From the NCBI RefSeq assembly GCF_001659605.2, contig NC_035161.2, positions 33,451,191 to 33,515,190 on the forward strand: 64,000 nucleotides of DNA, in the 5' to 3' direction. Source of the stretch: Manihot esculenta (taxonomy: Eukaryota > Streptophyta > Magnoliopsida > Malpighiales > Euphorbiaceae). Below, piece after piece: positions 32,298 through 44,200 of the stretch. Position 1 is the stretch's first letter. The number at the start of each line of letters is the position of its first letter. Position numbers and translations under genes: made by a program. The notes under the pieces were generated by a model. That model ran no database searches. It saw only the letters and a program-made list of their open reading frames with translations, and was not told the DNA's origin.

Positions 32298-34034
32298 TTT
32301 TTTAAAGTTGATTTACAAAATTTATTTATTTTTATTTAAATTTGTGAGTGTAAGAATAAATATGTTATTAATAAAATTTACAAATAATATGTTTTACTAT
32401 AATCACATAGTAGTAGATAAATTATAGCCTATTAAAGTTTAACCTCACATTATAACAAGCAGTACGTGGGAGAATATTGCTTAAGTTTTAATGCAGTGTG
32501 ATTAAGTTTTGGATAAAAAGACAATTACATGATTTTGTTACTTTCATCATTAACGTATTTAATTAATTATTTATCAAAACTGAAAGAGCACAAATGGTTT
32601 AAAAAAAAGTTTAATCTTAAAGACATTTTTCCAATCGATTAGGGTTTCTGTCATAATTATGAAATGGAGATGATGGCTTTGAGGAAAAAATTTGAAGACA
32701 TATTGAGCCACACGTTCATATCAGAGATCATACACTGAAACCAAGTAGATATTGAGGCCAGAGGGAGACAACTCTATATTATGAATGGGATCATCTCATC
32801 AATTCAACAAGATTTTTCCCTTTTTTTTTTAAAAAAAAAAAACAAATTTTCTTATTTGAATTTTGAATTTTGATGTAATGATTGATATGATTCAATTTGT
32901 AAATTTTATTCTGATGAGCTAAATATGACTTCACTATTTCAATTTAATTCAGTTTGAAATTAAGGATAAAAGTGTAAAAACAAGGAAAGAAGGTTGGTGA
33001 GCAATTAACACAAGTACAAAAAGTGTAAGTGCAAGTAATTAGTGTGGGTTATATCAATCATTATGCATATGCCAAAAGCTTGATTTGCTAATAAGAAAGT
33101 TTCTTCACTTGGAAGGTCACAAAAAAAAAAAAGCAAAAGGAATCGCAAAGCTACCAGAATCACAACTTTTTGACAAAGCAGGAAGAAGCAACATGTCCAA
33201 TGAAGGCAAAATGTACATTTCTAGAAACCAAAAGAAAAGATCACAGACACAAGAGCCCATGTCTGTGCAAGTGAAACTCAAGCAACAGAGAGAGAGAGAG
33301 ATATGGATCTAACCTGTCAATTCCTACGCGTTAATCATTGATATGAAACTTGGACCCCCACCCAGAGCCAGACTTATAAGCCTCTCCTTGATTCACATTT
33401 GGAGCCACTCAACTTATCCCACATATATATCTTCTGCACCATATCACTGCTTCTTGCAGGACCCCTCTGCTCGCCTGTGACCATCATTGCCACCTGTTTC
33501 TACATATTCACCAATTCTTTCTCCATCAATGGTCCATGTATCTCAATCTCCATTCATGCTTTGTAGAGTTGCAGTTCAAATGAACTACTTCTATCCATCA
33601 ATATCATCATAACTCTACTTTCTTACTATGCAATATATAGAGACCAATCAACACATGACAGATACCCATTTGGGCTTTGAGTGAAAATGTTTTTTCTTTT
33701 ACTTAATTAGTCATTTTCTTGGAGAATATCTAAGTGAGAAAATTAGGTTTTTACACAACTCGTATAACTTGAATATGCTTTTTTGGAGGTTTGGACTTCA
33801 CGTTAATGACTTTTGTTCACCATGGAAGCAAGGTTCACGATCTGCTGGGGAATCATTAAAAATCTTTCCTTGTTTCTTTTTGTGTTTCGTGTATAGCTTT
33901 TCCTCGAGGAAGCTAGGAGATCGAGTATGGAAGTTGTACCTCCAATACTCTTTCTTTTGCTAGATATTTATATCTTTCATCGTTTATAAAAAAATAATAA
34001 TTTTAATATCAATTACCCATGTAGGTATAGTTTC
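32298..34034. other. Intergenic, no recognisable gene
   Basis: The DNA is AT-rich with short simple repeats (A-runs near 32825 and 33120, GAGA near 33290). Open frames of 60-75 codons lack protein-like features. Confidence 0.5.
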
Positions 34035-34552
34035 TGATAACCGCTGGATTTCTTAACTCCGGACCAGGGCCTCGACTATAGCCAAAAGCCCATCAAGCAG
34101 AGGCCCACACACGCGAGACAAGCCTGACCTGTATGCCTTCAAAGGCCGGGCTCACCCATCTCCTCCATTCAGGCCGGCCCGACCCGCGCCAAGCAAGCCC
34201 TCTCCTCTTGGGCTCAGCATCTGGCCCGACTCTCAGCCCAGCCCAGTGTCCAGACCCAACTCAGACAGCCTGGCAGATCCGCACGGATGTACGCATGGAG
34301 AGAATCAGAGGCCGTTACGCATGGAGCAGGCGGCTGATACCCTCGTACACCCAAATCTGCATGCCAGAGCCGCGTGTCCCAATCACGGAGAGGCCTTTAC
34401 ACTTCACCATGAGCAAAGCAAAAAGGATAAAAGGGGAGCACCCTCCCCAGACAAACTAAGTTTTTGAGGGAAGTCTAAGAAAGCTGTATTAACCATCATT
34501 CTGTAATACAAAACCCTTGTAAAACCCTACTCTATTGGATCTCAGATCATCA
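34035..34552 (+). repeat. 5' LTR of the Tat element
   Basis: The LTR starts TGATAACC and ends ATCATCA. It matches 46537-47054 with one visible difference, T at 34130 against C at 46632. A TATA-like AGGATAAAAGGGG lies at about 34425. The short open frames inside it are duplicated in the 3' LTR and are not genes. Confidence 0.96.
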
Positions 34553-34630
34553 ATTGGCGCCGTCTGTGGGAAACGAAGGAGATCTTTTCATCACCGGAGT
34601 TTCCACTTTCAAAACCCACTGAGATCCACG

Positions 34631-37600
34631 ATGGCAAACCACCAAGAAAGTAACCTTAACATTCCAAATGACCTGAGCTCTGCCCAAGAAGGGCAGCAGT
34701 TTTCTTTTTCTAGCCCCACAGCGATGAATAACCAAACACTTGTTCCCCCTAATCCACCACCAAGCTTGGCAGGGAATGCTCCCACTATGACCCTGTCCAA
34801 CCAGGACATTCAAACCATGGCTCTCCAGTTACAAACCACTGCTCACTGGTTGGGGCAGATAATGCAACAGAGGGGTCTTAGCACCCCAGTGAATGCACTC
34901 CCAGTAGTAGAGGAACCCAGAACCAATGAGCCCCGACCCACCTCTGACCACCTCCGAACAAACAGCCATGATGCCGGAGAAGGAGAAGAACCACAGGCCC
35001 GAATCCATGCGAGGAGGGCGAAAGAAATGATAGAAAATGAGGAGGCAGATAACTATGCCGCTGAAACAACCCTGGAGACGGGAACGGAAGTGGAAGAGGA
35101 AGAGGAAGGTAGCTCGGGAGACGAGAAGATGAACCAAAAATTGCAAAAGTTGAAAGAACAGCTCTTAGCCGAGCTAGGTAAGAAGGATCAAAGCCTAACT
35201 TCCTTGCCTACTTCTTCTCCTTTCTCGAAGGTGGTACAGCAAGAGACTGTCCCCAAGAAATTCATGATGCCGTCAATGGCTGCCTATGACGGAGCTGGCA
35301 ACCCGAGGGAGCATGTCATGAACTATAAAACGTTCATGGAGTTGCAAACTCTATCGGATGCATTGATGTGTAAGGTATTCCCAACAACGCTTTCGGGACC
35401 AGCACGAGCATGGTTCAATAGTCTGGAGGCCGGAAGCATCAAAAGCTTCGGAGATCTGGCCACTCGTTTCATCAGCCGGTTCATAGCCGGGGTGCCAGCA
35501 GATAGAAAGACGAGTTATCTAGAAACAGTGAGGCAGAAGGCAGGAGAATCGCTTAGAGAATACGTTGCTCGTTTTAACACGGAGGCCCTGCAGATTCCCG
35601 AGCTAGACGAAGGAAGGGCAGTGGAGGCTATGCAGAAGGGAACAACCTCTGCCGAGTTTTTCGGCTCTTTGAGCAGGAAACCTCCGACCTCACTGGCCGA
35701 GTTAATGAAGAGAGCGGAGAAATACATAAGGCAGGATGATGCTTTAGTGACAAGCAGATTTGCCAAAGGGATGGCAACAAAAGAAAAAGCCCCGGAGGAG
35801 AAAAGGCCGGAGAGACATGAGAGGAAGCATGGGAAGAGGCCTGAGCCGTATAAGCAGGCCTGGGAGAGAAGGGAACAAAGGCCTCCTCCCCCTCCACGAG
35901 CGCTTGAACCAAGAACGCTTCCTCCGTGGGTTCCTGAAAAGCCAACTCCCCTTAACGCCTCCAGAACCGAAGTGCTCATGGCAGTTCAAGATAAGGATTT
36001 TCTCCAGTGGCCAAGACCCCTGAGGTCGGAGGCAGACCAAAGAAACCCTGACAAGTACTGTCAGTATCACCGGACGCATGGTCATGATACGAATAATTGT
36101 TTCCAGCTGATTACGGAGATTGAAAGGTTAATAAAGAGGGGGCATCTCAAAAATTTCGTTAAGAAACCGGAGGGGCAGAGACCTCAGCCCGGACCGGCAA
36201 CCCAGATGCCGAGGAAAACAGGAGCCGGGCCAGTGAACGATGGATCCAGCGGGACCATTAATATGATTGTTGGAGGAACAGGAGGACGGATGAGCCGTCG
36301 AGGAAAGAAGAGAAATCGAGAAGGGGAAATCAGCCAGGGTGAAGTCATGCAGATCATGGAGCATTCTCCTATGACCATTACTTTCTCTCCGGAAGATGCA
36401 CAAGGCATTCAGATGCCTCACGATGACGCACTAGTCATTGAGGCTGTCATCAATAATTTCCGAGTAAAGAAGGTCCTGATAGATGACGGGAGTAAGGTTA
36501 ACCTACTGCCGTACCGGGTTTTCCAGCAGATGGGAATTCCGGAGGAACAGCTAGTTCGAGACCAGTCACCTATCAAAGGAATCGGGGGTGCGCCGGTGTT
36601 CGTTGAGGGAAAGGTGAAACTGGCTGTCACCTTGGGAGAGGCGCCAAGAGCTCGCACTCATCACGAGGTATTTGTGGTAGCCAAACTCCCATTGTGCTAC
36701 AACGTGATTCTGGGAAGGCCGGCGTTGTTCGATTTCGAGGCTGTCACTAGCATCCGATATCTGGCACTCAAATTCCCAACAGAAGGAGGAGTGGGAGTAG
36801 TTAGGGGCTGTCAAGAAGAAGCAAGGGCTGTATACCTGGCTACAGTGGCAGAGCCGAGCTCAATTGGAGAAGCACTTGACTCGGAAGTTCTGGAGGTCAG
36901 GGATGAGACCAAGGAGGCCCGGACAGAGCCAGTTGGAGAACTGGAGACTTTCTCCCTGTCAGAAGTAGAAGCAAGCAAAGTTTTCAGCCTCAATGCCAAC
37001 CTCACCCAAGAACTGAAAGATGAAGTAATGGTTTTAATCCGGAGTCACGCGCCGACCTTCGCATGGAAGCCCTCTGATATGCCGGGAATTGATCCCAAGG
37101 TAATGACGCACCGGCTGAATGTCCTCCCTGAAGCTAAACCGGTGAAGCAAAGGAAGAGAGTAGTGGGAAGAGAAAAACAACAGGCCACCCGGGAGGAAGT
37201 GCAGAAGCTAGAGGAGGCAGGTTTTGTTAGGGAAGTAATGTACCCGCAGTGGTTAGCAAATCCTGTGTTAGTCAAAAAAGCTAATGGCAAATACAGGATG
37301 TGTATAGATTTTACCGACCTAAACAAGGCCTGCCCTAAAGACTGTTATCCCCTCCCCGATATTAATAAAATGGTCGACTCAACGGCCGGTTTTGATTACA
37401 TGTCTTCTTTGGATGCTATGTCCGGTTATCATCAAATCCCGATGGAAAGCTCGGATGAGGAAAAAACCTCATTTATAACCGAAGATGGGACTTACTGCTA
37501 CAGAGCTATGCCCTTCGGGTTGAGAAACGCCGGGGCAACTTATCAAAGATTGATGAATAAGATCTTTAAAAACCAGATTGGCAGAAACGTGGAGGTGTAT

Positions 37601-40195
37601 GTGGATGACATGGTGGTCAAGAGTTCAACTTTCCAGCAACACGTTGCCGATTTAAGGGAGGTATTTGGGGTGCTGGATCAATATAGAATGAAGTTGAATC
37701 CAGCAAAATGTGCCTTTTTTATCAGGGGAGGGAAGTTCCTGGGGTATATGGTGAGCGGAAAAGGGATCGAGCCTAATCCGGAGAAGGTGGAAGCTATACT
37801 AAGTATGCCGGATCCGACCTGTGTAAGGGATGTACAAAGATTAACCGGGAGAGTAGTGGCGCTCAACCGATTCATGTCGAGATCGGCAGAGAAATGCTTG
37901 CCATTCTTCAAGAAATTAAGAAAGATGCCAAACTTTGAATGGACAGAAGACTGCCAAAAAGCCTTTGCAGAGTTGAAGAAATATCTTAGCTCGCCCCACG
38001 TGCTCAGTAGCCCCTTAAAAGGAGAAGAACTCCTGATATACCTGGCAGCCTCAGAACAGGCCGTCAGCGCGGTTTTAGTAAGGGTGGAAGAAGGGGAGCA
38101 GAAACCTGTTTTCTATGTTAGCAAGGTGCTCAGAGATGCTGAGGTCAGATACTCGAATATCGAAAAGATAGCCTACGCCCTGTTGTTAGCGGTCCGGAAA
38201 TTCAAAGTTTACCTGGAAGGTCATCAAGGAGTTGTAATGACGGATCAACCCTTAAAGAAGATACTACACAGACCGGAAACTTCAGGACGGATGTTGGCAT
38301 GGTCCGTGGAAATCAGCCCTTATTGTCTGGAGTATCGACCTCGGACAGCGATAAAATCTCAAGCACTGGCTGACTTTATAGCGGAGTGTACATTCAACAA
38401 GGAGAAAGGAGAATCAGCCTCAAGCATGTCGAAAAAAGGGGGAGAGGGAGAGCCTTCTCAAGAATTCAGCTGGAAGTTGTATGTTGATGGAGCATCAGGC
38501 GCTGAGGGCAGCGGTGCTGGGATAATGCTTAAAGGGCCGGAGGGCTTTAAAGTGTGTTATGCCTTGCGGCTAGAATTCAAAGCTTCTAATAATGTGGCCG
38601 AGTATGAAGCCCTGGTGAATGGGATGTTGGTAGCTTCGGAAATAGGGGTAACCGACCTCGAAGTAAATAGTGATTCACAGCTGGTAATCAATCAAGTGAT
38701 GGGAGTGTATCAGGCCAGGGACCCCATCATGCAAAGCTACCTTGATAAGGTAAAAACTTTAGAAGCCGAGTTCACAAGTCGAGGAATCAACATCAGGTTT
38801 CAAAGAATACCTCGAGAAGAAAACGAGGAGGCAGACCTGCTAAGTCGGTTGTCTAAAGAGGAGCTAGAGCAGCTCCCCGATGAAGTGTACATACAGCATG
38901 TCCATACCCCTGCATTTGAAAAAACAAACACGGTACTGCAGGTGGAACAGAGCTCAAACTGGATGACCCCGTATCTAAAGTACCTGGAGAAGGGCGAGCT
39001 CCCCGAGGATAAAGACGAAGCCAGAAAGATAGCTGCTCGAGCGGCCAACTACCAAGTAATAAGGGGAACTTTGTATAGAAAAGGAAAGTCCAGCCCATGG
39101 CTCCGATGTGTGAGTCCGGAAGAAGCCACAAAGGTAATGGAAGAAATTCATAGAGGTCTATGCGGAGCCCACGAGGGAGCAGGGACGTTAGCCAGCAAAA
39201 TATTCAGACAGGGATATTATTGGCCCACGGTCAAAAAAGAAGCAGAAGAGTTTGTTCGGAGATGTGACGTATGTCAAAGATTCGCTAATGCCATCAGGAC
39301 CCCTGCCACTCCTCAGGCAAGCATATCCAGTCCGTGGCCTTTCTCACAATGGGGAATCGATATCCTGGGACCCTTCCCCAAGACTACGGGGCAAAGAAAA
39401 TTTGTAGTGGTGGCCGTGGAATACTTCTCTAAATGGCCAGAGGCAGAAGCTATAGCCACCATCTCAGCTCGTAAAATGATAGATTTCGTATGGGGGCATA
39501 TCGTTTGTAGATTTGGCATACCCAGAGTGCTTATCTCAGACAATGGTAGACAATTTGACTGCAACACTTTCAAAGCCTTCACGACGAACATGGGAATATG
39601 GCATAAGTTTTCCTCCGTAGCTCATCCCCAGACCAATGGTCAAACAGAAGTTACCAACAGAGCTATCCTCCAAGGGTTGAAGAAGCGGTTAGATGGTGCA
39701 AAGGAGAATTGGGCAGAAGAACTCAATAGCATCCTATGGACACTCCGGACCACTCCCAGAGCGCCCACAAAGGAAACTCCATTTGCACTTGCTTATGGCA
39801 CAGAGGCCGTAGTCCCAGTCGAGTTGCGGATTCCCACTCATCGAGTCCAATTCGTTAGTGAGGACACTAATGGGGACAAATTGAGAAGCAACCTGGATGC
39901 TCTGGAAGAAGTGAGGGAAGAAGCTCAAATCCGAACTGCTGCCTATCAACAACGAGCAGCGAGGTATTATAATCAAAAGGTCAGAGAAAGAAGCTTGAAG
40001 GTAGGCGACCTGACCTTAAGAAACCTAGAAGCTACAGGGAAAAGAGCAGCTGCAGGAAAATTAGCGCCAACCTGGGAGGGACCTTTCAGAGTGACGAAAG
40101 TGGTCAAGCCAGGAGTATACCGAATAGAAGATACGCAAGGAAATCCTGAACCCCACGCTTGGAACATCCAGCATCTAAAAAGGTACTTCCCTTGA
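34631..40195 (+). CDS. gag-pol: Gag-Pol polyprotein of the Tat-type gypsy element
   Basis: The frame is open from 34535, inside the LTR. The first sensible start after the primer site is ATG 34631 (MANHQESN), giving 1854 aa. Domains in order: Gag capsid-like region (about 205-390, GPARAWFNSLEAGSI); a CQYHRTHGHDTNNC knuckle near 476; aspartic protease with VLIDDGSKVNLLP near 615; RT near 885-1060 (YRMCIDFTDLNKACPKDCYP, VYVDDMVVKS); Ty3-type RNase H near 1155 (PVFYVSKVLRDAE); a second RNase H near 1280 (LYVDGASGAEGSGAG, VNSDSQLVINQ, EENEEADLLSRL); and integrase from about 1505 with an HHCC finger. The integrase core Asp (GIDILG), Asp (ISDNGRQF) and Glu (QTEVTNR) are present, and the last two are 35 residues apart. 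No frameshift separates gag and pol and no stop interrupts them. Confidence 0.96.
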   Translation: MANHQESNLNIPNDLSSAQEGQQFSFSSPTAMNNQTLVPPNPPPSLAGNAPTMTLSNQDIQTMALQLQTTAHWLGQIMQQRGLSTPVNALPVVEEPRTNEPRPTSDHLRTNSHDAGEGEEPQARIHARRAKEMIENEEADNYAAETTLETGTEVEEEEEGSSGDEKMNQKLQKLKEQLLAELGKKDQSLTSLPTSSPFSKVVQQETVPKKFMMPSMAAYDGAGNPREHVMNYKTFMELQTLSDALMCKVFPTTLSGPARAWFNSLEAGSIKSFGDLATRFISRFIAGVPADRKTSYLETVRQKAGESLREYVARFNTEALQIPELDEGRAVEAMQKGTTSAEFFGSLSRKPPTSLAELMKRAEKYIRQDDALVTSRFAKGMATKEKAPEEKRPERHERKHGKRPEPYKQAWERREQRPPPPPRALEPRTLPPWVPEKPTPLNASRTEVLMAVQDKDFLQWPRPLRSEADQRNPDKYCQYHRTHGHDTNNCFQLITEIERLIKRGHLKNFVKKPEGQRPQPGPATQMPRKTGAGPVNDGSSGTINMIVGGTGGRMSRRGKKRNREGEISQGEVMQIMEHSPMTITFSPEDAQGIQMPHDDALVIEAVINNFRVKKVLIDDGSKVNLLPYRVFQQMGIPEEQLVRDQSPIKGIGGAPVFVEGKVKLAVTLGEAPRARTHHEVFVVAKLPLCYNVILGRPALFDFEAVTSIRYLALKFPTEGGVGVVRGCQEEARAVYLATVAEPSSIGEALDSEVLEVRDETKEARTEPVGELETFSLSEVEASKVFSLNANLTQELKDEVMVLIRSHAPTFAWKPSDMPGIDPKVMTHRLNVLPEAKPVKQRKRVVGREKQQATREEVQKLEEAGFVREVMYPQWLANPVLVKKANGKYRMCIDFTDLNKACPKDCYPLPDINKMVDSTAGFDYMSSLDAMSGYHQIPMESSDEEKTSFITEDGTYCYRAMPFGLRNAGATYQRLMNKIFKNQIGRNVEVYVDDMVVKSSTFQQHVADLREVFGVLDQYRMKLNPAKCAFFIRGGKFLGYMVSGKGIEPNPEKVEAILSMPDPTCVRDVQRLTGRVVALNRFMSRSAEKCLPFFKKLRKMPNFEWTEDCQKAFAELKKYLSSPHVLSSPLKGEELLIYLAASEQAVSAVLVRVEEGEQKPVFYVSKVLRDAEVRYSNIEKIAYALLLAVRKFKVYLEGHQGVVMTDQPLKKILHRPETSGRMLAWSVEISPYCLEYRPRTAIKSQALADFIAECTFNKEKGESASSMSKKGGEGEPSQEFSWKLYVDGASGAEGSGAGIMLKGPEGFKVCYALRLEFKASNNVAEYEALVNGMLVASEIGVTDLEVNSDSQLVINQVMGVYQARDPIMQSYLDKVKTLEAEFTSRGINIRFQRIPREENEEADLLSRLSKEELEQLPDEVYIQHVHTPAFEKTNTVLQVEQSSNWMTPYLKYLEKGELPEDKDEARKIAARAANYQVIRGTLYRKGKSSPWLRCVSPEEATKVMEEIHRGLCGAHEGAGTLASKIFRQGYYWPTVKKEAEEFVRRCDVCQRFANAIRTPATPQASISSPWPFSQWGIDILGPFPKTTGQRKFVVVAVEYFSKWPEAEAIATISARKMIDFVWGHIVCRFGIPRVLISDNGRQFDCNTFKAFTTNMGIWHKFSSVAHPQTNGQTEVTNRAILQGLKKRLDGAKENWAEELNSILWTLRTTPRAPTKETPFALAYGTEAVVPVELRIPTHRVQFVSEDTNGDKLRSNLDALEEVREEAQIRTAAYQQRAARYYNQKVRERSLKVGDLTLRNLEATGKRAAAGKLAPTWEGPFRVTKVVKPGVYRIEDTQGNPEPHAWNIQHLKRYFP

Positions 40196-40290
40196 AATAT
40201 TTGTAAGAAAAGCATTGTATTTCGATAAAAATAAGCAAAATTGTTTATACAATGTGATTATCTTTATGAATAATATTTTCCCACAAAAAG

Positions 40291-40615
40291 ACCGGGATCC
40301 CCAAGATCTCCCGGGTAACCAAACAAGACCGGGATCCCCAAGATCTCCCGGGTAACCAAACAAGACCGGGATCCCCAAGATCTCCCGGATAAAATAAAAA
40401 AGACCGGGATCCCCAAGATCTCCCGGGTAACCAAACAAGACCGGGATCCCCAAGATCTCCCGGGTAACCAAACAAGACCGGGATCCCCAAGATCTCCCGG
40501 GTAACCAAACAAGACCGGGATCCCCAAGATCTCCCGGGTAACCAAACAAGACCGGGATCCCCAAGATCTCCCGGATAAAATAAAAAAAGACCAGGATCCT
40601 CAGGATCACCCCGGA
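40291..40615. repeat. 37-bp minisatellite in the Tat element
   Basis: Eight units start ACCGGGATCCCCAAGATCTC at 40291, 40328, 40365, 40403, 40440, 40477, 40514 and 40551, with a decayed ninth near 40590. Units end in CCGGGTAACCAAACAAG, except the third and eighth, which end CCGGATAAAATAAAAAA, hinting at growth by multi-unit duplication. Each unit contains CCGGGA...TCCCGG dyad symmetry. The 144- and 229-codon minus-strand frames here are repeat artefacts. Confidence 0.95.
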
Positions 40616-40797
40616 GCAAAAAACAAACAGGATCTCGTAAGATCTCCTGAAAATAATGGTCGGTGAAGGATTTAAGAGCCTCCCGAAAAATGAAAATTTC
40701 CCCTATCATACGCAGGGACAAATTCGTAAAAAGCGGGTTCCGACCTGAAAAAGCTCGGGGCATAATATTGTCGACCTCGCAGAAGATACGGAGAACC

Positions 40798-40799
<2 letters not shown>

Positions 40800-40832
<33 letters not shown>
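40800..40832. repeat. Poly-A tract (33 bp)
   Basis: This is a pure run of adenines between the minisatellite and the antisense gene of the Tat element. It could be a retrotransposed tail or slippage; nothing decides between them. Confidence 0.9.
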
Positions 40833-40834
<2 letters not shown>

Positions 40835-41247
40835 TTCCGACCTCGAGGAAAAGTTCGGGGCACCCCAGCCAGTAAACATGTTCCGACCTCATAAAGAGGC
40901 AGGGGGCACGACGGCCAAAGAGTGCCGAACCCAAAATGCATACTAACGATTAAAAATTTAGCCAAGATAAAAGGCCGGGCTCCCAGCTCGGATAAACATA
41001 TATCCTCAAAAACCCAAAGGCATGAAGGCCAAGGAAAAAACCAAAATTCTCTAGAAACTTAACCGTCTAAGGCATAAAGAAGAAGAAGGCTACATCCGAA
41101 GCCCAAGTCAGTTTACCAAAGTACGAGATTTGATCACACTATTAGCTAAAAGCTAAAGGTCAATACAGCACTTATAAGAATACATTACAAGGCATATGAA
41201 AAACCAGGACAGTTCAAAAAATTGATATTTTATTAAATCATTACAAT

Positions 41248-44200
41248 TCACCTCTCAGGCGAAGTAGGAGGATAGATAGTCCTTAAAGGACTTACATCAA
41301 TTAAAACTCCCTCGCCCACACTATCCCTATTTGCAGTAACATCTGCAGGAAGCTCAGTATCCCTTGGATCAGAGCTCTCAACATCAGCAGCAGGAGCAAT
41401 TTCCGACCCAAGGTTGGGGTTCTCCTCCTCAGCAACAGGGTCGTCATCCTTCGACCCAAGGACTTCCACGTCCTCTTCTTCCAGCTCGGCGTCATCCGAG
41501 GAAGACACAGTTGACCGGCCACCAACACGGCAATCTCCCCGGGGCATAGGTAAATCATCCTCTCCATACATTACTGGCTCGCCATCTGAATCTACTTCAC
41601 GCTTGCGAAGCTCTGACAACGGGGTATCAGGAGCCCACCTAGCTTCTCTTAAACCACGATTATAGCCGGTTGAGTAAAAACGAAGGGCTTCATTAACAAT
41701 AGCCCTCTTCATTTCACCAGAAGCTAAATATTTACCAAGATGCGCTTCACAGGCCTCAGCTACAAACTCCTTAAACTCAGAAGAGTCCTTGTAGTCCTGA
41801 ACAGCCGACTCACCGGCCTGAACGATTTTCTCCTTCAGCTCGTCAGACTCCTGATACTCCGCTATGCATTGCTCGCGTACCAGCTGAGCTTTACATTCCA
41901 ACGCCCTGACTTCCTGGTTAAGTTGATCATGACGAAGTTTGAATTCTTCAGCCAAAGAAGTCAGATCTCTGATACGGTCAGAACTTGCACTCAACTCCTG
42001 CTCGAGGACCTGCACCCGAGCTAGGGCCGCCTCTTTCTGAGTTCTCTCCTCCTTCATATGAGCTTGAAGTCCATCAAAATCTGCCTTTAAGGCATCATAC
42101 TGGCGCTGGACCTCCGCTTTTTGACCCAAAGCCTCATTCCTCTCTTGAAGAGCATTCGCCATAGAGGATAGTTGCTCCGAAACTCCCTTGCAGCGAGCCT
42201 CCAAGGCCGTTGCCCTCTCATCAGACTCTTGGAGAACTTTGCGAGTCCGAGACAGCTCATCTTCTAAAGACGAGGTGTGCTTCGCTGTCTCAGCTGTTTC
42301 CTCCTCAGCCCTTTTAAGGGCCTCCAATGCAGAGTTCAATTCCGCCTGGAGGGTCTGGATTTGTTCTCGAGCAGCAGCCAGATTCCCCCTCGCATCATTA
42401 GTTGCAGATATATTCTCCTCTTTACGCGCTTCCTCAATCCGGCGGTCTACAGACTCCCGGAAGGAATGATCACGGATATCCACCTCCGTGACAAGACCCG
42501 TCACCTGGCACAGGAGAACAACAGTCAAGAAAACAAAACAGAACAAACTGAAAAGACAGGGAAAAATGACTTACCATCAGTAGCATCTCCCTGATTGTGT
42601 TCCCGAGCTCTTCACGAGAACGAGATCGGAAAGATACCTGTTCCTCAGTAGAACTGGCTAAGAGACCAGTCAGGGCAAGAAGACGGGGATCCGAAGCTTG
42701 TGTAACCCCGCCGAACATCTGCATTCTGAGCAGGTCAGCAACAGCACTGGCTGGAGACTCAGAGGTAATGTCCGACGCTTTCAAAGCGTTGCCAGAGGAA
42801 GGTAACGGAAGCTCGGCAGCAGCACTTTTTCCTTTCCCAATGGGAGGAAGAGCCATGGAAGACCCTGTAGTAGCCCTGGATTTCTTCCTAGCTGGAGATG
42901 GGACAGACGTTCTCGGAGGAGCTGGGCGCTTGTCCCCGGTCTTTGCTGGAACGACCCCAGAACCCTCAGGTTCAGTCCTCACAGGGGCAGGGGCATCTTG
43001 GGTGAGATCCTCTGGAGTTCGGTCCTCAATAAGGACGATCTCCAGTCCTGTCCCGGAATCCTCCTTGTCTTTACCCCCAGATACCTTCTCAGGAGAGTGG
43101 GCAGTACCCCGCTCCACTTGCTCAACAACAGAAGTCTGCTCCGTGATAACCAAGGAAGCCTCTATCACGGCCTCTGAGGAGGCTGGAGCAGACCTAGACC
43201 CTTCGGCAGACTCCAAAGGCGAGCTCGGTCCGCCACGGCCAGATGGCCTGGATGACTTGGAACTGCGAGAGCTCGGCTTTGCAACTTGAGAGGGAACTTT
43301 GGCTGGAGATCGGCTAACCTTCTTGGAGGAAGTAGCTTGAACCACTTCCGCAGCAGCTTCAGATACTGAACGACCAGCTGAAAAGGCGTCGACGATTGCA
43401 TGAATATTGTCCCGAGATAGGACAAAGTTCTTGGGAAACTTGACCTCGTCCATTTTTACTTCCGAAGCTGCGAAAATGCGAAATCATGAAAGTTAGCATA
43501 CATCCTGATATTACAAGCAAAGGAGAAACCAAATAACTGGGCAGAGTGCTATACCCATGGACCGGACGTCCCTACGATTAGACACGTACAAACACTTCTC
43601 GACGTCATACTTCCGATCAACGGAAGTCAGCCGGAGCAACCCTACTTGCTCAATAATACTCAACTCGGGTAGGTCGTTGCAACCCGGATAGATCTCTCCC
43701 CACCTTAAATCTACCTCCCACTCTCGGCCGGAACCTGATTTCAGCTCGGCCACAAGGAAATTCTCTACCCATCCCTTTATAGAATCCTTGTAGCCAGTGA
43801 GGAGAGACAGCCCCCTACGGGGGGAAAAGTAATAGAAGTTTTGAGCCGCCTTTACCAGGCGGAAAAAGGTAACAAACAGACAGGCCGTGGGTGCAAAACC
43901 CCACCCCAGGCAGATAGACTCGAAACAAGACATGAACAAAATGGAATTTGGGGATAACATTCGAGGAGTTACCATGAAGTAATCAAAAACCTCAATAAAG
44001 AAAGGAGTAAAAGGAAGCGGTAAACCAAAATCTCTCTGCTTCAAGAAGAACACTATACTACGATACTCTTGAGGATCCACCAAACCCGGAGGAGGAGGAT
44101 AAGGAAGGACTATCCTCTCATTTGGGAGAGGTGCCCGAATCAGATACAGAGGAGTATCCAAAAGCCTCCGAGAAATGTATTTAGTTATGTTAGCAGGGGT

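Noticed and set aside
34133..34459. 108-codon ORF in the LTR, repeated at 46635-46961
   Set aside because: It is identical because the LTRs are identical; it is promoter/leader DNA without protein features.
34550..40215. Many frames of 60-154 codons antisense or shifted to gag-pol
   Set aside because: They lie wholly within the gag-pol frame, have no domain signal and are shadows of the real coding strand.
40291..40615. CRISPR-like array of regular repeats
   Set aside because: Units are tandem with no unique spacers, and the locus lies inside a plant LTR retrotransposon.
40175..40934. Open frames of 144 and 229 codons on the minus strand
   Set aside because: They translate the minisatellite and poly-A tract; the repeated peptide is a composition artefact.
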